Part shown: one piece after another, positions 41,470-52,850 of the stretch
How the letters are laid out: each line of letters begins with the position of its first letter
Position numbering within the stretch: the stretch's first letter is position 1
Assembly (NCBI GenBank): GCA_019423025.1
Contig: JAHZCD010000007.1
Span: forward strand, 51,095-115,094
Reading direction: 5' to 3'
Source: Haemophilus sp.
GTDB taxonomy: Bacteria; Pseudomonadota; Gammaproteobacteria; Enterobacterales; Pasteurellaceae
Length of the DNA: 64,000 nucleotides
The notes under the pieces: model-generated
Told to the model about the DNA's origin: nothing
Databases searched by the model: none
Seen by the model: only the letters and a program-made list of their open reading frames with translations
Made by a program: the position numbers and the translations under genes

Positions 41470-41727
41470 TTAAGCAATAACTGCTTTCTCAACAACACGA
41501 ACTAAAGTCCAAGACTTGGTTTTAGAGAGAGGACGACATTCGCGAATCTCTACTACATCACCTAATTTGGCTTCGTTGTTCTCATCGTGTACGTGTAATT
41601 TAGTTGTACGACGGATAAATTTACCGTATAACGGGTGTTTTACCTTACGTTCAATAGCAACAACGAAAGATTTTTCCATTTTGTCGCTAACAACTTTACC
41701 TTGTACGCTACGAATTTTATCAGTCAT
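41470..41727 (-). CDS. rpsQ: 30S ribosomal protein S17
   Basis: 85 residues, [27 protein letters not shown], with the OB-fold and motif [18 protein letters not shown]. Last gene of S10; its ATG overlaps the rpmC stop by one base. Confidence 0.98.
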   Translation of the reverse strand: MTDKIRSVQGKVVSDKMEKSFVVAIERKVKHPLYGKFIRRTTKLHVHDENNEAKLGDVVEIRECRPLSKTKSWTLVRVVEKAVIA

Positions 41728-41917
41728 TACTCACCCGCCTTCTCAGTTAAAATGGTTTTAACACGTGCGATATCACGACGCACTTGTTTAGCCTGATGGG
41801 TTTGTTGAAGCTGACCGGTGGCTGTTTGCATACGCAATTTGAATTGTTCACCTAAAAGGTTCACTAATTCATTATTCAGCTCTTCAACACTTTTTGTACG
41901 TAAATCTTGAGCTTTCA

Positions 41918-41918
<1 letters not shown>
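41727..41918 (-). CDS. rpmC: 50S ribosomal protein L29
   Basis: 63 residues, [31 protein letters not shown], two-helix hairpin near the exit tunnel. One-base overlaps with both neighbours show tight coupling. Confidence 0.98.
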
Positions 41919-42328
<410 letters not shown>

Positions 42329-42341
42329 TTAGCGTTTCTCC

Positions 42342-43049
42342 TTACTTACGACCTTTGCCACGCGGAGCCTTTTTAGGCTTGTCGGCAGGTTGTTGTTCTG
42401 ATTGCGCAACTGCAGCCATTCCACCCAAAATTTCACCTTTGAAGATCCATACTTTAACGCCGATTACGCCGTATGTAGTATGAGCCTCAGCAGTGTTATA
42501 ATCGATGTCCGCACGAAGAGTATGTAGAGGTACACGACCTTCACGATACCATTCAGAACGTGCGATTTCTGCACCACCTAAACGACCGCTAACTTCAACT
42601 TTGATACCTTTAGCACCTAAACGCATTGCGCTTTGTACCGCACGTTTCATAGCACGACGGAACATTACACGACGTTCTAATTGAGAAGCGATGCTGTCTG
42701 CAACTAATTTTGCATCTAATTCCGGTTTTTTCACTTCAGCAATGTTGATTTGAGCCGGAACGCCAGCGATTTGAGATACTGCGTTACGTAATTTTTCAAC
42801 ATCTTCACCTTTTTTACCGATAACGATACCAGGGCGAGCTGTGTGAATTGTTACACGAATACTTTTCGCTGGACGCTCAATAGTAATACGTGAAACCGAA
42901 GCGTTTGCTAATTCTTTAGTTAAGAATTTGCGTACTTTGAAGTCACCGTCAAGATTGTCGGCGAAATCTTGTGTATTCGCGAACCAAGTAGAGTTCCAAG
43001 GTTTTACAATACCTAGGCGAATACCATTTGGATTTACTTTTTGACCCAT
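42342..43049 (-). CDS. rpsC: 30S ribosomal protein S3
   Basis: 235 residues: KH domain with GxxG ([16 protein letters not shown]) and the C-terminal S3 domain ([29 protein letters not shown] type). Mouth of the mRNA entry channel. Confidence 0.98.
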   Translation of the reverse strand: MGQKVNPNGIRLGIVKPWNSTWFANTQDFADNLDGDFKVRKFLTKELANASVSRITIERPAKSIRVTIHTARPGIVIGKKGEDVEKLRNAVSQIAGVPAQINIAEVKKPELDAKLVADSIASQLERRVMFRRAMKRAVQSAMRLGAKGIKVEVSGRLGGAEIARSEWYREGRVPLHTLRADIDYNTAEAHTTYGVIGVKVWIFKGEILGGMAAVAQSEQQPADKPKKAPRGKGRK

Positions 43050-43066
43050 TGCTATTCCTCTACTTA

Positions 43067-43399
<333 letters not shown>

Positions 43400-43410
43400 C
43401 TATTTACCTC

Positions 43411-43689
<279 letters not shown>

Positions 43690-43710
43690 TTATCCTCTTA
43701 TTAATTTAAA

Positions 43711-44532
43711 TTATTTGCCACGACGACGTACGATATATTTATCAGTACGTTTGTTGTGACGAGTTTTCTTACCTTTAGTTTGAACGCCCCAAGGAGTTAC
43801 TGGGTGTTTACCAAAGTTACGACCTTCACCACCACCGTGTGGGTGATCTACTGGGTTCATTGCAGTACCACGAACTGTAGGGCGAATGCCTCTCCAGCGG
43901 TTAGCACCAGCTTTACCCAATACGCGAAGCATATGTTCTGAGTTACCAACTTCACCGATTGTAGCAACACATTCAGCTAATACTTTACGCATTTCGCCTG
44001 AACGTAAACGTAAAGTTACGTAGTTGCCTTCACGAGCGATGATTTGTACATAAGCACCAGCAGAACGAGCGATTTGACCGCCTTTACCTGGTTTTAATTC
44101 AACGTTATGTACTGTTGAACCAACTGGGATATTACGCATTGGTAATGTGTTACCCACTTTAATTGGTGAGTTAACGCCAGATTGGATTTGATCGCCAACT
44201 GACAAACCTTTAGGTGCTAAGATATAACGGCGTTCACCATCTTTATAAAGCACTAAAGCAATGTTAGCTGAACGGTTTGGATCATATTCTAAACGTTCAA
44301 CAACCGCTGGGATATCTAACTTGTTACGTTTGAAATCGATTAAACGGTAATGTTGTTTATGACCACCACCGATGTGGCGAGTGGTAATACGACCATAATT
44401 GTTACGACCACCAGTTTTAGATTTAGTATCTAGAAGAGGCGCGTAAGGTTTACCCTTGTATAATTCAGGGTTCACGATTTTAACAACGTGACGACGACCA
44501 GCGGAGGTCGGCTTACATTTAACGATAGCCAT
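43711..44532 (-). CDS. rplB: 50S ribosomal protein L2
   Basis: 273 residues, [20 protein letters not shown]. The conserved histidine loop [24 protein letters not shown] (peptidyl transferase support) is intact. Confidence 0.98.
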   Translation of the reverse strand: MAIVKCKPTSAGRRHVVKIVNPELYKGKPYAPLLDTKSKTGGRNNYGRITTRHIGGGHKQHYRLIDFKRNKLDIPAVVERLEYDPNRSANIALVLYKDGERRYILAPKGLSVGDQIQSGVNSPIKVGNTLPMRNIPVGSTVHNVELKPGKGGQIARSAGAYVQIIAREGNYVTLRLRSGEMRKVLAECVATIGEVGNSEHMLRVLGKAGANRWRGIRPTVRGTAMNPVDHPHGGGEGRNFGKHPVTPWGVQTKGKKTRHNKRTDKYIVRRRGK

Positions 44533-44549
44533 TCTCTAATTTCCTCCGA

Positions 44550-44849
44550 TTACTCTGCACTGTCCACGAAGTCCAAGTTTTGGCCTTCGGCTAAAGTTAC
44601 ATAAGCTTTTTTCCAGTCGCTGCGACGACCCATTTTGTTACCACGGCGTTTAGTTTTACCTTTAACAACCACAGTACGAACTGAGTCAACTTTTACTTCA
44701 AATAATTGAGCAACAGCAGCAGCAATTTCAGCTTTGTTCGCATCTAAAGCAACTTTAAGTACAACAGTGTTAGATTTTTCAGCATTGTTAGTTGCTTTTT
44801 CAGAGATGTGCGGTGCACGTAGCACGCTTAGCAAACGTTCTTGACTCAT
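44550..44849 (-). CDS. rplW: 50S ribosomal protein L23
   Basis: 99 residues, [28 protein letters not shown]; docking site at the tunnel exit for trigger factor and SRP. Its start overlaps the rplD stop by four bases. Confidence 0.98.
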   Translation of the reverse strand: MSQERLLSVLRAPHISEKATNNAEKSNTVVLKVALDANKAEIAAAVAQLFEVKVDSVRTVVVKGKTKRRGNKMGRRSDWKKAYVTLAEGQNLDFVDSAE

Positions 44850-45448
44850 GCTAGGATCTCCTCAATTTGTTTCACAGCGTCAACAGTAACAATCACTTTA
44901 TCGAAAGCGATTAAGCTAACTGGATCGATACCTTGAACATCACGTACATCAACTTTATATAAGTTACGTGCCGCTAAGAATAGATTTTCATCTAAACTTG
45001 CTGTGATAATTAACGCATCTTCAACTGCTAAATCTTTTAATTTTTGTACTAATACTTTAGTTTTTGGTGCATCTAATTCGAATTTTTCAACAACAACCAA
45101 ACGGTCTTGACGAACTAATTCAGAAAGAATGCTTTTGATAGCACCACGGTACATTTTCTTGTTCACTTTTTGGCTGTGATCTTGTGGTTTAGCCGCGAAG
45201 GTTGTACCACCAGAACGCCAGATTGGTGATTTGATATCACCAGAACGAGCACGACCTGTACCTTTTTGACGCCAAGGTTTTTTACCTGAACCAGACACTT
45301 CAGCACGAGTTTTTTGCGCACGAGTACCTTGACGAGCACCTGCTGCATAAGCAACAACAACTTGGTGAATCAAAGCTTCGTTAAACTCACGTCCGAAGGT
45401 AGTTTCAGAAACAGTTAGTGCGTTTGCACCTACAACTTGTAATTCCAT
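44846..45448 (-). CDS. rplD: 50S ribosomal protein L4
   Basis: 200 residues, [26 protein letters not shown], with the tunnel loop [25 protein letters not shown]. In gamma-proteobacteria L4 is also the autogenous repressor of the S10 operon through its mRNA leader. Confidence 0.98.
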   Translation of the reverse strand: MELQVVGANALTVSETTFGREFNEALIHQVVVAYAAGARQGTRAQKTRAEVSGSGKKPWRQKGTGRARSGDIKSPIWRSGGTTFAAKPQDHSQKVNKKMYRGAIKSILSELVRQDRLVVVEKFELDAPKTKVLVQKLKDLAVEDALIITASLDENLFLAARNLYKVDVRDVQGIDPVSLIAFDKVIVTVDAVKQIEEILA

Positions 45449-45463
45449 CTCTATCTCCTAGAC

Positions 45464-46090
45464 TTATGCTTTAACTGCCGGCTTAACGATAACATCGCCA
45501 TTGATAGCACCAGGTACAGAACCTTTTACTAATAGCAATTTACGCTCAGCATCTACACGAACAACTTCAAGTGATTGAACGGTTACACGCTCAGCACCTA
45601 AATGTCCTGCCATTTTTTTACCTTTAAACACACGACCTGGAGTTTGGTTTTGACCAATAGAACCAAGTACACGATGTGATAAAGAGTTACCGTGTGTAGC
45701 ATCTTGAGTACGGAAGTTCCAACGTTTAACACCACCTTGGAAGCCTTTACCTTTAGAAGTACCAGTAACATCTACTTTTTTAACATCTGCAAAGATGTCA
45801 ACATTGATTTCTTGACCTAAAGTGAATTCTTCACCTTCAGTACGAAATTCCCATAAACCGCGACCAGCTTCAACACCTGCTTTCACGAAATGGCCTGCTT
45901 CAGGTTTAGTTACACGATTCGCTTTTTTAGAACCAGTAGTAACTTGAACTGCAGTATAGCCATCGTTTTCAAGAGTTTTAACTTGAGTTACGCGGTTGGC
46001 TTCGATTTCGATAACGGTAACTGGTACAGAAACACCGTCTTCATTGAAGATACGGGTCATACCAACTTTACGACCGACTAAACCAATCAT
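45464..46090 (-). CDS. rplC: 50S ribosomal protein L3
   Basis: 208 residues, [28 protein letters not shown]. The Gln in the [31 protein letters not shown] block, methylated by PrmB in E. coli, is present. Confidence 0.98.
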   Translation of the reverse strand: MIGLVGRKVGMTRIFNEDGVSVPVTVIEIEANRVTQVKTLENDGYTAVQVTTGSKKANRVTKPEAGHFVKAGVEAGRGLWEFRTEGEEFTLGQEINVDIFADVKKVDVTGTSKGKGFQGGVKRWNFRTQDATHGNSLSHRVLGSIGQNQTPGRVFKGKKMAGHLGAERVTVQSLEVVRVDAERKLLLVKGSVPGAINGDVIVKPAVKA

Positions 46091-46106
46091 TGTAATAACC
46101 TCTTAA

Positions 46107-46608
<502 letters not shown>

Positions 46609-46612
46609 GTGG

Positions 46613-46641
46613 ATATTACACAAAAACACCTAATTATGCAA
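46613..46641 (-). promoter_or_regulatory. Candidate S10 operon promoter
   Basis: TTGCAT (46641-46636) lies 17 bases from TAATAT (46618-46613). The predicted start (46606-46608) coincides with the GGG that opens the first leader hairpin. Confidence 0.65.
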
Positions 46642-46669
46642 GCTTTTTGTTCAATTAATTTCCACAAAT

Positions 46670-46727
46670 AAAAAAGTGCGGTCATTTTCTCGAGTATTTT
46701 TCACCTGAAAAAATGACCGCACTTTTA
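46670..46727 (-). terminator. USS-pair terminator of ftsX
   Basis: Two extended uptake signals in inverted orientation (46671-46688 and 46710-46726) pair over 17 bases with a 21-base loop and A/T-rich ends, just past the ftsX stop. It also insulates the S10 promoter from ftsX read-through. Confidence 0.85.
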
Positions 46728-46738
46728 TAAAATGAAAT

Positions 46739-47671
46739 CTACAGCTTGTTATCTAACATTGCAATATGTCTTGTTGCAGCAATCCAAGCGCCAACATAGC
46801 CCATAATCAAGCAACTTACTAATAAGAAGATCAGCTCGCCTACACCTAATCCATTGAGCTCAAAGGTGACCGCAAAGATATCCGTCACATACTTCACGGC
46901 TGAAGTAAAGTAACCCACAATAAGACTACTAAATACAGCTGCGACAAATCCACCTAGCACTGCATAAATCATACCAGTGTAAAGATAAGGACGAAGAATA
47001 AATTGATCCGTTGCACCTAATAGCTTCATCACATCAATACTTGCACGACTGCTATAAACATCGGAACGAATGCTATTTCCGATAACAAGAAATACGGCTA
47101 TTGTCATTAACACTGTACAGAAAATTGCCACGTGTGCGAAAAGCCACGAAAGCGCGGTCAATTTTTCCATCCAATCGTTATCTAGTCGAACTTCTTGCAC
47201 GCCTTTAATTTTATTTAAATTTGCGCGTAACTCAGCTCGTTTTTCTGATTCATTAAACGCTTTAGATGGTTTCACCATCACCACTGCCGGCAATGGGTTG
47301 TCATCTAAAATTTCTAACTCTTCACCAAAACCAGACCAACTTTTAAATTCTTTCAAACTGTCTTGGCGAGAAACATAATTTAACGATTCCACACCTTCTT
47401 GCTGACGGATTTTTTCTACCACCAAGTTAGCATCTTCTTCACTTAAATTTTTATGTAAATAGATTGTGAGCTCGCTTTCCGGATAAAATTGAGTTGTCGC
47501 TAAGTGTAAATTTTTCCATAACAAATAGCTCACCGTTGGAATCGTAAGAGACACGGCAATAACTAAAATTGTTAGCAATGTACCAAATTTACGTTTTACT
47601 AAATCGTTCAAAACAGAACGCAAAGTATAAGCAGTTTGCACGCCAAAAGAAGCATCAATACGTCTTGTCAT
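46739..47671 (-). CDS. ftsX: Cell division ABC transporter subunit FtsX
   Basis: 310 residues, four membrane segments (about 37-57, 180-205, 230-255, 275-300) and a large periplasmic loop between the first two, which in E. coli recruits the amidase activator EnvC. Partner of FtsE; links division to peptidoglycan hydrolysis. Nine bases after ftsE. Confidence 0.96.
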   Translation of the reverse strand: MTRRIDASFGVQTAYTLRSVLNDLVKRKFGTLLTILVIAVSLTIPTVSYLLWKNLHLATTQFYPESELTIYLHKNLSEEDANLVVEKIRQQEGVESLNYVSRQDSLKEFKSWSGFGEELEILDDNPLPAVVMVKPSKAFNESEKRAELRANLNKIKGVQEVRLDNDWMEKLTALSWLFAHVAIFCTVLMTIAVFLVIGNSIRSDVYSSRASIDVMKLLGATDQFILRPYLYTGMIYAVLGGFVAAVFSSLIVGYFTSAVKYVTDIFAVTFELNGLGVGELIFLLVSCLIMGYVGAWIAATRHIAMLDNKL

Positions 47672-47680
47672 TTTTTATCC

Positions 47681-48337
47681 TTAATAGCGTAAGTAGCCTT
47701 GTTCAAGAACAAGACATGGTTTTGGTTTTTGTTGAATTAAATTGATATCGTGTGTCGCAATTAACACTGTCATGCCTAAACGGTTAAACTCTTCAAACAG
47801 ATTGAAAATCCCTAAAGAAAGTTCACCATCTAAGTTGCCTGTGGGCTCATCGGCTAATAAAAGTTGCGGTTTATGTACGATTGCACGCGCGATATCTACG
47901 CGTTGTTGCTCACCACCTGAGATTTGTGGCGGCATATAATTCGCTTTACTACGTAAGCCCACACGATCTAATGCAACCAATGCGCGTGTATGTGCTTCTT
48001 TCGGGTTCATGCCAGCAATAATCAATGGCAATGCCACATTTTCTGCCACACTACGATCCGTTAATAAACGGTAATCTTGGTGAACCATACCGATTTGGCG
48101 GCGTAAAAATGGGATTTCATATTTAGACAAACGCGTAATATCATGACCATTAAACCAAATATTACCAGCATTCGCCTTTTCCATTCCCATGATTAATTTA
48201 AGCAAGGTACTTTTACCCGCGCCAGAATGCCCAACAAGATAAGTCATACTTCCAACAGGAAGATGAAAATTCAAACCCTGCAAGGCCGGCTGAGTCGCAC
48301 CGTGATAAGCTTTAGAGACATTTGAAAATCGAATCAC
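47681..48337 (-). CDS. ftsE: Cell division ATP-binding protein FtsE
   Basis: 218 residues: Walker A GHSGAGKST (about 36-44), Q loop, signature SGGEQQRVDIARAI and Walker B LLLADEPTGNLD. Energises the FtsX complex. Middle gene of ftsYEX, the same order as in E. coli. Confidence 0.97.
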   Translation of the reverse strand: MIRFSNVSKAYHGATQPALQGLNFHLPVGSMTYLVGHSGAGKSTLLKLIMGMEKANAGNIWFNGHDITRLSKYEIPFLRRQIGMVHQDYRLLTDRSVAENVALPLIIAGMNPKEAHTRALVALDRVGLRSKANYMPPQISGGEQQRVDIARAIVHKPQLLLADEPTGNLDGELSLGIFNLFEEFNRLGMTVLIATHDINLIQQKPKPCLVLEQGYLRY

Positions 48338-48351
48338 TTTATTATTCCTTT

Positions 48352-49809
48352 TTATTCTTCATTTTCGTGAACAAACAATGCTTCAATAAATTCTTCTGCA
48401 TTAAATTCGCGTAAATCTTCAATTTTTTCACCTACACCAATATAACGAATTGGTAAATTAAACTGATCTGCAATGGCGAAAATTACCCCACCTTTTGCTG
48501 TTCCGTCTAATTTGGTTAATGTAATACCTGTTAACCCAACCGCCTCATTAAAGAGTTTAGCTTGGCTAATTGCATTCTGCCCTGTACCCGCATCTAAGGT
48601 AAGCATGATTTCGTGCGGCGCGGTTTCATCGTATTTTCTCATGACACGAACAATCTTCTTCAATTCATCCATGAGATTATTTTTATTTTGTAAACGACCT
48701 GCCGTATCCGCAATTAAAATATCAATATTACGTGCTGCGGCAGATTGCATCGCATCAAAAATCACCGACGCAGAATCTGAACCCGTACTTTGTGCCACCA
48801 CCGGAATATTGTTACGCTCACCCCACACTTGGAGCTGCTCTACTGCAGCAGCACGGAAAGTATCCCCCGCTGCTAACATGACTGATTTACCTTCATTTTG
48901 GAATTTACGAGCTAACTTACCAATTGTGGTTGTTTTACCTACACCATTTACGCCAACCATTAAAATAACGTACGGTTTTTTAGTCGTATCAATAACTAGT
49001 GGCTGCGCGACAGGTTTTAAGATCTCCGCCATTTCCACTTTAAGTTGTTGGTAAAGTAATTCCGCATCTTGTAATTGTTTGCGACTTGCGTGCTCCGTTA
49101 AATTCTTAATAATCTTATTAGTTGTTGGCACACCAATATCGGCAATCAAAAGCTGCTCTTCCAACTCATCAAACAAATCATCATCAATTTTTTTGCCTAA
49201 AAAGAAAGAACGAAAACCCGCGCCAATATTTTGTTTGGTTTTGAGTAAGCCTTTGACTAATCGACTGAAAAAGCCGCCTTCACTTGTTTTTTCTTGCGTT
49301 TCGGTATTGATATCTGAACGTAATTCGTCTTTAACATCTTCAACAATTTCAGGCTCAATCTCCGCTTCAACCACAGGAAGATCTTCAATCACATTATCTG
49401 GTTCAATAATGCTTTCTGCTGGCTCTTCTGTAGGAAGTGCGGTTGAAATTTCTTCTGTTTTTACCGTTTCTTCATCAACCGCTTCAATCACAGGTGTATC
49501 TAAAACAGGTTCAATATTGACCGCACTTTCAGGTGAAATCACTTGTTCTACGATAGGTTCAAGATGCTCAACAACGACCTCTTCTGTTTTATCTTCTTGC
49601 AGTTGTTCAGCTAATTCCTGTAATTCTTCCTGTTCAACTTGCTCTAATTGAACGCTCTCCTCATTGTGAACGATCTCTTCCGTAGGCGAAACGTCGGCAG
49701 ATTCGACATATGGCTCCTCAATAATTGGCTCAATTTTTTGTTCTTCTTGCTTTTTATTGCGACCAAAAAGAGAGGCCCAAAACCCGCCTTTTTTCTTTTC
49801 TTCTGACAT
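48352..49809 (-). CDS. ftsY: Signal recognition particle receptor FtsY
   Basis: 485 residues: an acidic, Glu-rich N-terminal region (about 10-185) that mediates membrane binding, then the NG GTPase module with GVNGVGKTTTIGKLA, DTAGR and TKLDGTAKGG. Targets ribosome-SRP complexes to SecYEG. Start at 49809 has GAGAAG; seven more codons are open upstream. Two uptake signals sit in the acidic region. Confidence 0.96.
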   Translation of the reverse strand: MSEEKKKGGFWASLFGRNKKQEEQKIEPIIEEPYVESADVSPTEEIVHNEESVQLEQVEQEELQELAEQLQEDKTEEVVVEHLEPIVEQVISPESAVNIEPVLDTPVIEAVDEETVKTEEISTALPTEEPAESIIEPDNVIEDLPVVEAEIEPEIVEDVKDELRSDINTETQEKTSEGGFFSRLVKGLLKTKQNIGAGFRSFFLGKKIDDDLFDELEEQLLIADIGVPTTNKIIKNLTEHASRKQLQDAELLYQQLKVEMAEILKPVAQPLVIDTTKKPYVILMVGVNGVGKTTTIGKLARKFQNEGKSVMLAAGDTFRAAAVEQLQVWGERNNIPVVAQSTGSDSASVIFDAMQSAAARNIDILIADTAGRLQNKNNLMDELKKIVRVMRKYDETAPHEIMLTLDAGTGQNAISQAKLFNEAVGLTGITLTKLDGTAKGGVIFAIADQFNLPIRYIGVGEKIEDLREFNAEEFIEALFVHENEE

Positions 49810-49907
49810 AAATTCTTCTCTTAAACACAAATCTTTAAAAAATACTGCCTATTCTAGCAAAAAATCGTCTAAACTAAGCACAATTTTCACTAAAAATCTG
49901 TTTCTTT

Positions 49908-50492
49908 ATGAAAAAAATGCAAGTTCAAAATGCCAAAGGCGAAGTTCGAATCATCGCGGGTCTTTGGCGTGGACGAAAATTGCCGGTTTTAAATGCGGAA
50001 GGTTTGCGCCCTACAGGTGATCGCGTGAAAGAAACCTTATTCAACTGGTTAATGCCTTATATTGTGGATAGCCATTGTCTTGATTGCTTTGCGGGTAGTG
50101 GCTCACTTGGCTTTGAGGCTCTTTCTCGCCAAGCAAAACAGGTAACGTTTTTAGAGTTAGATAAAACCGTGGCGAATCAATTAAAGAAAAATTTGCAAAC
50201 GCTAAAAACGACGAATGAACAAGCTCAAGTAATCAATCAAAATAGCTTAGAGTTTTTAAAACAAGCGCAAAATCAACCGCACTTTGATGTGGTTTTTTTA
50301 GATCCACCTTTTCATTTTGGTTTAGCTGAACAAGCAATTACCCTATTAGAGGAAAAGAATTGGCTCTTACCTCATGCATTGATTTATGTGGAAACAGAAA
50401 AAGACAAACCGCTAAGCGTGCCTGAAAATTGGCAATTACTAAAAGAAAAAACTACAGGTATGGTGAGTTACCGCCTGTATCAAAAAGATTAG
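49908..50492 (+). CDS. rsmD: 16S rRNA (guanine(966)-N2)-methyltransferase
   Basis: 194 residues: RIIAGLWRGRKLPV start, SAM motif CLDCFAGSGSLGFEAL (about 58-73) and the catalytic DPPFHFG (about 128-134). Divergent from ftsY, as in E. coli. AAG-rich start region without a strong ribosome binding site. Confidence 0.95.
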   Translation: MKKMQVQNAKGEVRIIAGLWRGRKLPVLNAEGLRPTGDRVKETLFNWLMPYIVDSHCLDCFAGSGSLGFEALSRQAKQVTFLELDKTVANQLKKNLQTLKTTNEQAQVINQNSLEFLKQAQNQPHFDVVFLDPPFHFGLAEQAITLLEEKNWLLPHALIYVETEKDKPLSVPENWQLLKEKTTGMVSYRLYQKD

Positions 50493-50978
<486 letters not shown>

Positions 50979-50991
50979 AAACCACTAAAAC

Positions 50992-51032
50992 AGCTGCTCA
51001 TTTTCCAAACAAAAATAAGCAGCTTTCTTTTT
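50992..51032 (+). terminator. trmL terminator
   Basis: AGCTGCT (about 50993-50999) pairs with AGCAGCT (51018-51024) over an A-rich loop, then TTTCTTTTT. Confidence 0.78.
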
Positions 51033-51039
51033 GCATTTA

Positions 51040-51061
51040 ATATGTGATCTCGATCACATAT
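51040..51061 (+). promoter_or_regulatory. Perfect CRP palindrome
   Basis: ATATGTGATC-TC-GATCACATAT, ten-base perfect arms containing TGTGA-N6-TCACA at 51043-51058. It precedes a -10 element by the class I distance but no intact gene follows on this strand. Confidence 0.75.
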
Positions 51062-51098
51062 TTATAATTTTAAGATTCCCTTTTTACCAAAATAGCAG

Positions 51099-51104
51099 TA
51101 TAAA
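51099..51104 (+). promoter_or_regulatory. -10 element of the orphan CRP promoter
   Basis: TATAAA; a start near 51111-51112 puts the CRP site centre (51050.5) at about -61, the class I activator position. The -35 (TTCCCT) is poor, as expected when CRP is needed. A second -10-like TATAAT at 51063-51068 is too close to the site for activation. Confidence 0.55.
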
Positions 51105-51130
51105 TAAATTACATTTAGAGAGGGATCTCG

Positions 51131-51169
51131 ATGTACCCACTTGATCTATCAAGCTCTAGTCTTTCTTGA
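51131..51169 (+). CDS. Candidate serine-rich leader peptide
   Basis: 12 codons, MYPLDLSSSSLS then TGA, with AGAGAGGGA six bases upstream and about 20 bases after the predicted start of the orphan CRP promoter. Five of the last six residues are Ser, using four different codons (TCA, AGC, TCT, AGT). Too short to prove from sequence; the ribosome binding site and position are the evidence. Confidence 0.4.
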   Translation: MYPLDLSSSSLS

Positions 51170-51307
51170 CTCTTCAAGCAAACCTTCCCCGTTGTCCTAA
51201 ATAAAAAATTGGCAGTCGAATGATTTGCCCTCCATTTGTATCCCTAAAAATTAACAACTATTGCAGCAAAATTAGTTTCATCTCACATCAATAAGGAGGT
51301 TGGGTGA

Positions 51308-51475
51308 ATGAAGTTAATTTTGAATTGGTCGAAACAGCAGTGGCTAGGCATGGATGCTTACCAAAAAGTGCGGTCAATTTTGGCCGCACTTCCCATTTCT
51401 ATCATTTGCAAATCACCAACTTGGTGTTGCTATTTTCTAAATAATCCGCAATTTGTTTTGGCACATCATCAGTGA
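51308..51475 (+). other. Orphan ORF with a strong ribosome binding site (gene or leader remnant)
   Basis: TAAGGAGG lies ten bases before an ATG opening MKLILNWSKQQWLGMDAYQK, 55 codons in all. After about 19 codons it runs through the glpR terminator and then antisense to glpR, so only the first 18-20 codons look original. Trp12 and Asp16 are at the same positions as in E. coli TnaC, but the rest does not match. The stretch 50979-51401 holds this, the CRP promoter, the short leader and the two terminators, and no intact gene. Confidence 0.4.
51363..51391 (-). terminator. USS-based terminator of glpR
   Basis: AAGTGCGG (51366-51373) pairs with CCGCACTT (51384-51391); read on the minus strand a five-T run follows. 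Only one arm is an exact uptake core, the other begins GGCCGCACTT. Confidence 0.85.
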
Positions 51476-52157
51476 AAAGATAATCCACGTCTTTAAGCTC
51501 CCCTAATCGCACAATGGCTTGTCGAGAGAATTTCGAATGATCGGTAGCCAATAAAGTTTGACGCGAACTTTCTATAATCGCTCGCTTCACTTGGACTTCG
51601 TGATAATCATAGTCCAATAATGAACCATCAAGGTCAATCGCACTAATACCCAGAATCCCAAAATCTAAACGGAATTGCGAAATAAAATTAACCGTTGCCT
51701 CACCAATAATTCCCCCATCCTTACGCAAAGAACCACCCGCCATCGTAATATCAAAGGTTTCATTTTGACGTAATAAATGAGCCGCATTGAGATTATTTGT
51801 CACAATGCGTAAACGTTCATGATTTAACAAGGCACTTGCTACCGCTTCAGGCGTGGTTCCAATATCAATAAATAAGGAGGCACCATTTGGAATACGTTTT
51901 ACTACCTCACGGGCAATAGCACTTTTTTGGGAAGGGAAAAATTGTTTACGTTCAATATAATCGGAATTCTCTGCGGTAGAAGAAGGTGCCGCACCACCAT
52001 GATGGCGTCGAATTAAATCTTGTTCCGCAAGGATGTTCAGATCGCGACGAATCGTCTGAGGGCTTACATCCAGCTCTACCACCAACTCTTCTGTGCTGGC
52101 ATAGCCTTTTTGCGTCACAAGCTCAATAATTTTCTGATGGCGTAATGATTGTTTCAT
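51402..52157 (-). CDS. glpR: Glycerol-3-phosphate regulon repressor
   Basis: DeoR-family repressor of glycerol 3-phosphate genes. 251 residues: an N-terminal helix-turn-helix (YASTEELVVELDVSPQTIRRDLNILAEQ, about 19-46) and a C-terminal sugar-phosphate sensor domain (SLFIDIGTTPEAVASAL ... GILGISAIDLDGSLLDYDYHEVQVKRAIIE). It resembles E. coli GlpR along its whole length. Read with glpG upstream; no glp structural genes are in the window. Confidence 0.93.
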   Translation of the reverse strand: MKQSLRHQKIIELVTQKGYASTEELVVELDVSPQTIRRDLNILAEQDLIRRHHGGAAPSSTAENSDYIERKQFFPSQKSAIAREVVKRIPNGASLFIDIGTTPEAVASALLNHERLRIVTNNLNAAHLLRQNETFDITMAGGSLRKDGGIIGEATVNFISQFRLDFGILGISAIDLDGSLLDYDYHEVQVKRAIIESSRQTLLATDHSKFSRQAIVRLGELKDVDYLFTDDVPKQIADYLENSNTKLVICK

Positions 52158-52178
52158 ATAAATGCCTATAAATTTGAA

Positions 52179-52805
52179 TTAGCTAAACTTTTTAATATTA
52201 ATTTTACTCTGCAGAAATCCCCAAACCAATCCTAAGATAAAGCCTGAAATATGAGCTGCGTTGCCTATATTAATACCAAACAACGGACTAATAAAGCCAA
52301 AGAGAAGACCTACCAGTAACATTGTAAAAAAACCTTCTGGTAAGTCAAAGCTATGCGGGTGCAATTTGTCCACCACCAACACATAACCTAACACGGCATA
52401 AACCACACCAGATAATCCGAAAAAGGCGGGACCAGTAAAGTAATTCTGTACGGCGCCACTCACTGCGGCAGACACTAAGACCAATAATAAAAAATGGAAA
52501 GAACCAAATCGGCGTTCAATCGCACCACCAAATAACCAGAACCAAGAAAGATTAAATAAAATATGGGGTACCGACAAATGAACGATAGCATGAGTGAAAT
52601 AACGCCATATTTCCTGCTCTTCCCAAGAATAAGCAGGATAATGGAATAAATCCATAATTGGCTCTTCAAACCCTACATTCTGCAAGAGATAAATCACCGC
52701 GCAAAGTGCGGTCAAAATAAACGTGATTTTTTGTGCGCTCAATGTGCGTTTCAATACTTTTCTCTCTTCTGGCACATCGGTTTCACTATCAAATAAAGAC
52801 GGCAT
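52179..52805 (-). CDS. glpG: Rhomboid intramembrane serine protease GlpG
   Basis: 208 residues, six membrane segments. The catalytic Ser is in GLSGVVYAVLGY and the catalytic His in NAAHISGFILGLVWG; HxxxN is present as HILFNLSW. An N-terminal cytoplasmic stretch is shorter than in E. coli (276 residues). Together with glpR it preserves the E. coli glpG-glpR order, without glpE. Confidence 0.94.
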   Translation of the reverse strand: MPSLFDSETDVPEERKVLKRTLSAQKITFILTALCAVIYLLQNVGFEEPIMDLFHYPAYSWEEQEIWRYFTHAIVHLSVPHILFNLSWFWLFGGAIERRFGSFHFLLLVLVSAAVSGAVQNYFTGPAFFGLSGVVYAVLGYVLVVDKLHPHSFDLPEGFFTMLLVGLLFGFISPLFGINIGNAAHISGFILGLVWGFLQSKINIKKFS

Positions 52806-52850
52806 TTGTTATATTCCTTTTTATTTTTCGTCAATCATATAAGGTTCATT

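Noticed and set aside
49079..49651. Long open frame on the plus strand opposite ftsY (190 codons, Ser-rich)
   Set aside because: It is the antisense of the repetitive Glu-rich N-terminal region of FtsY, which reads as Ser/Thr in the opposite frame; no ribosome binding site or family match.
51063..51068. TATAAT as the -10 of the orphan promoter
   Set aside because: It lies 12 bases from the centre of the CRP site, so CRP would block it; the TATAAA at 51099 has the proper class I spacing.
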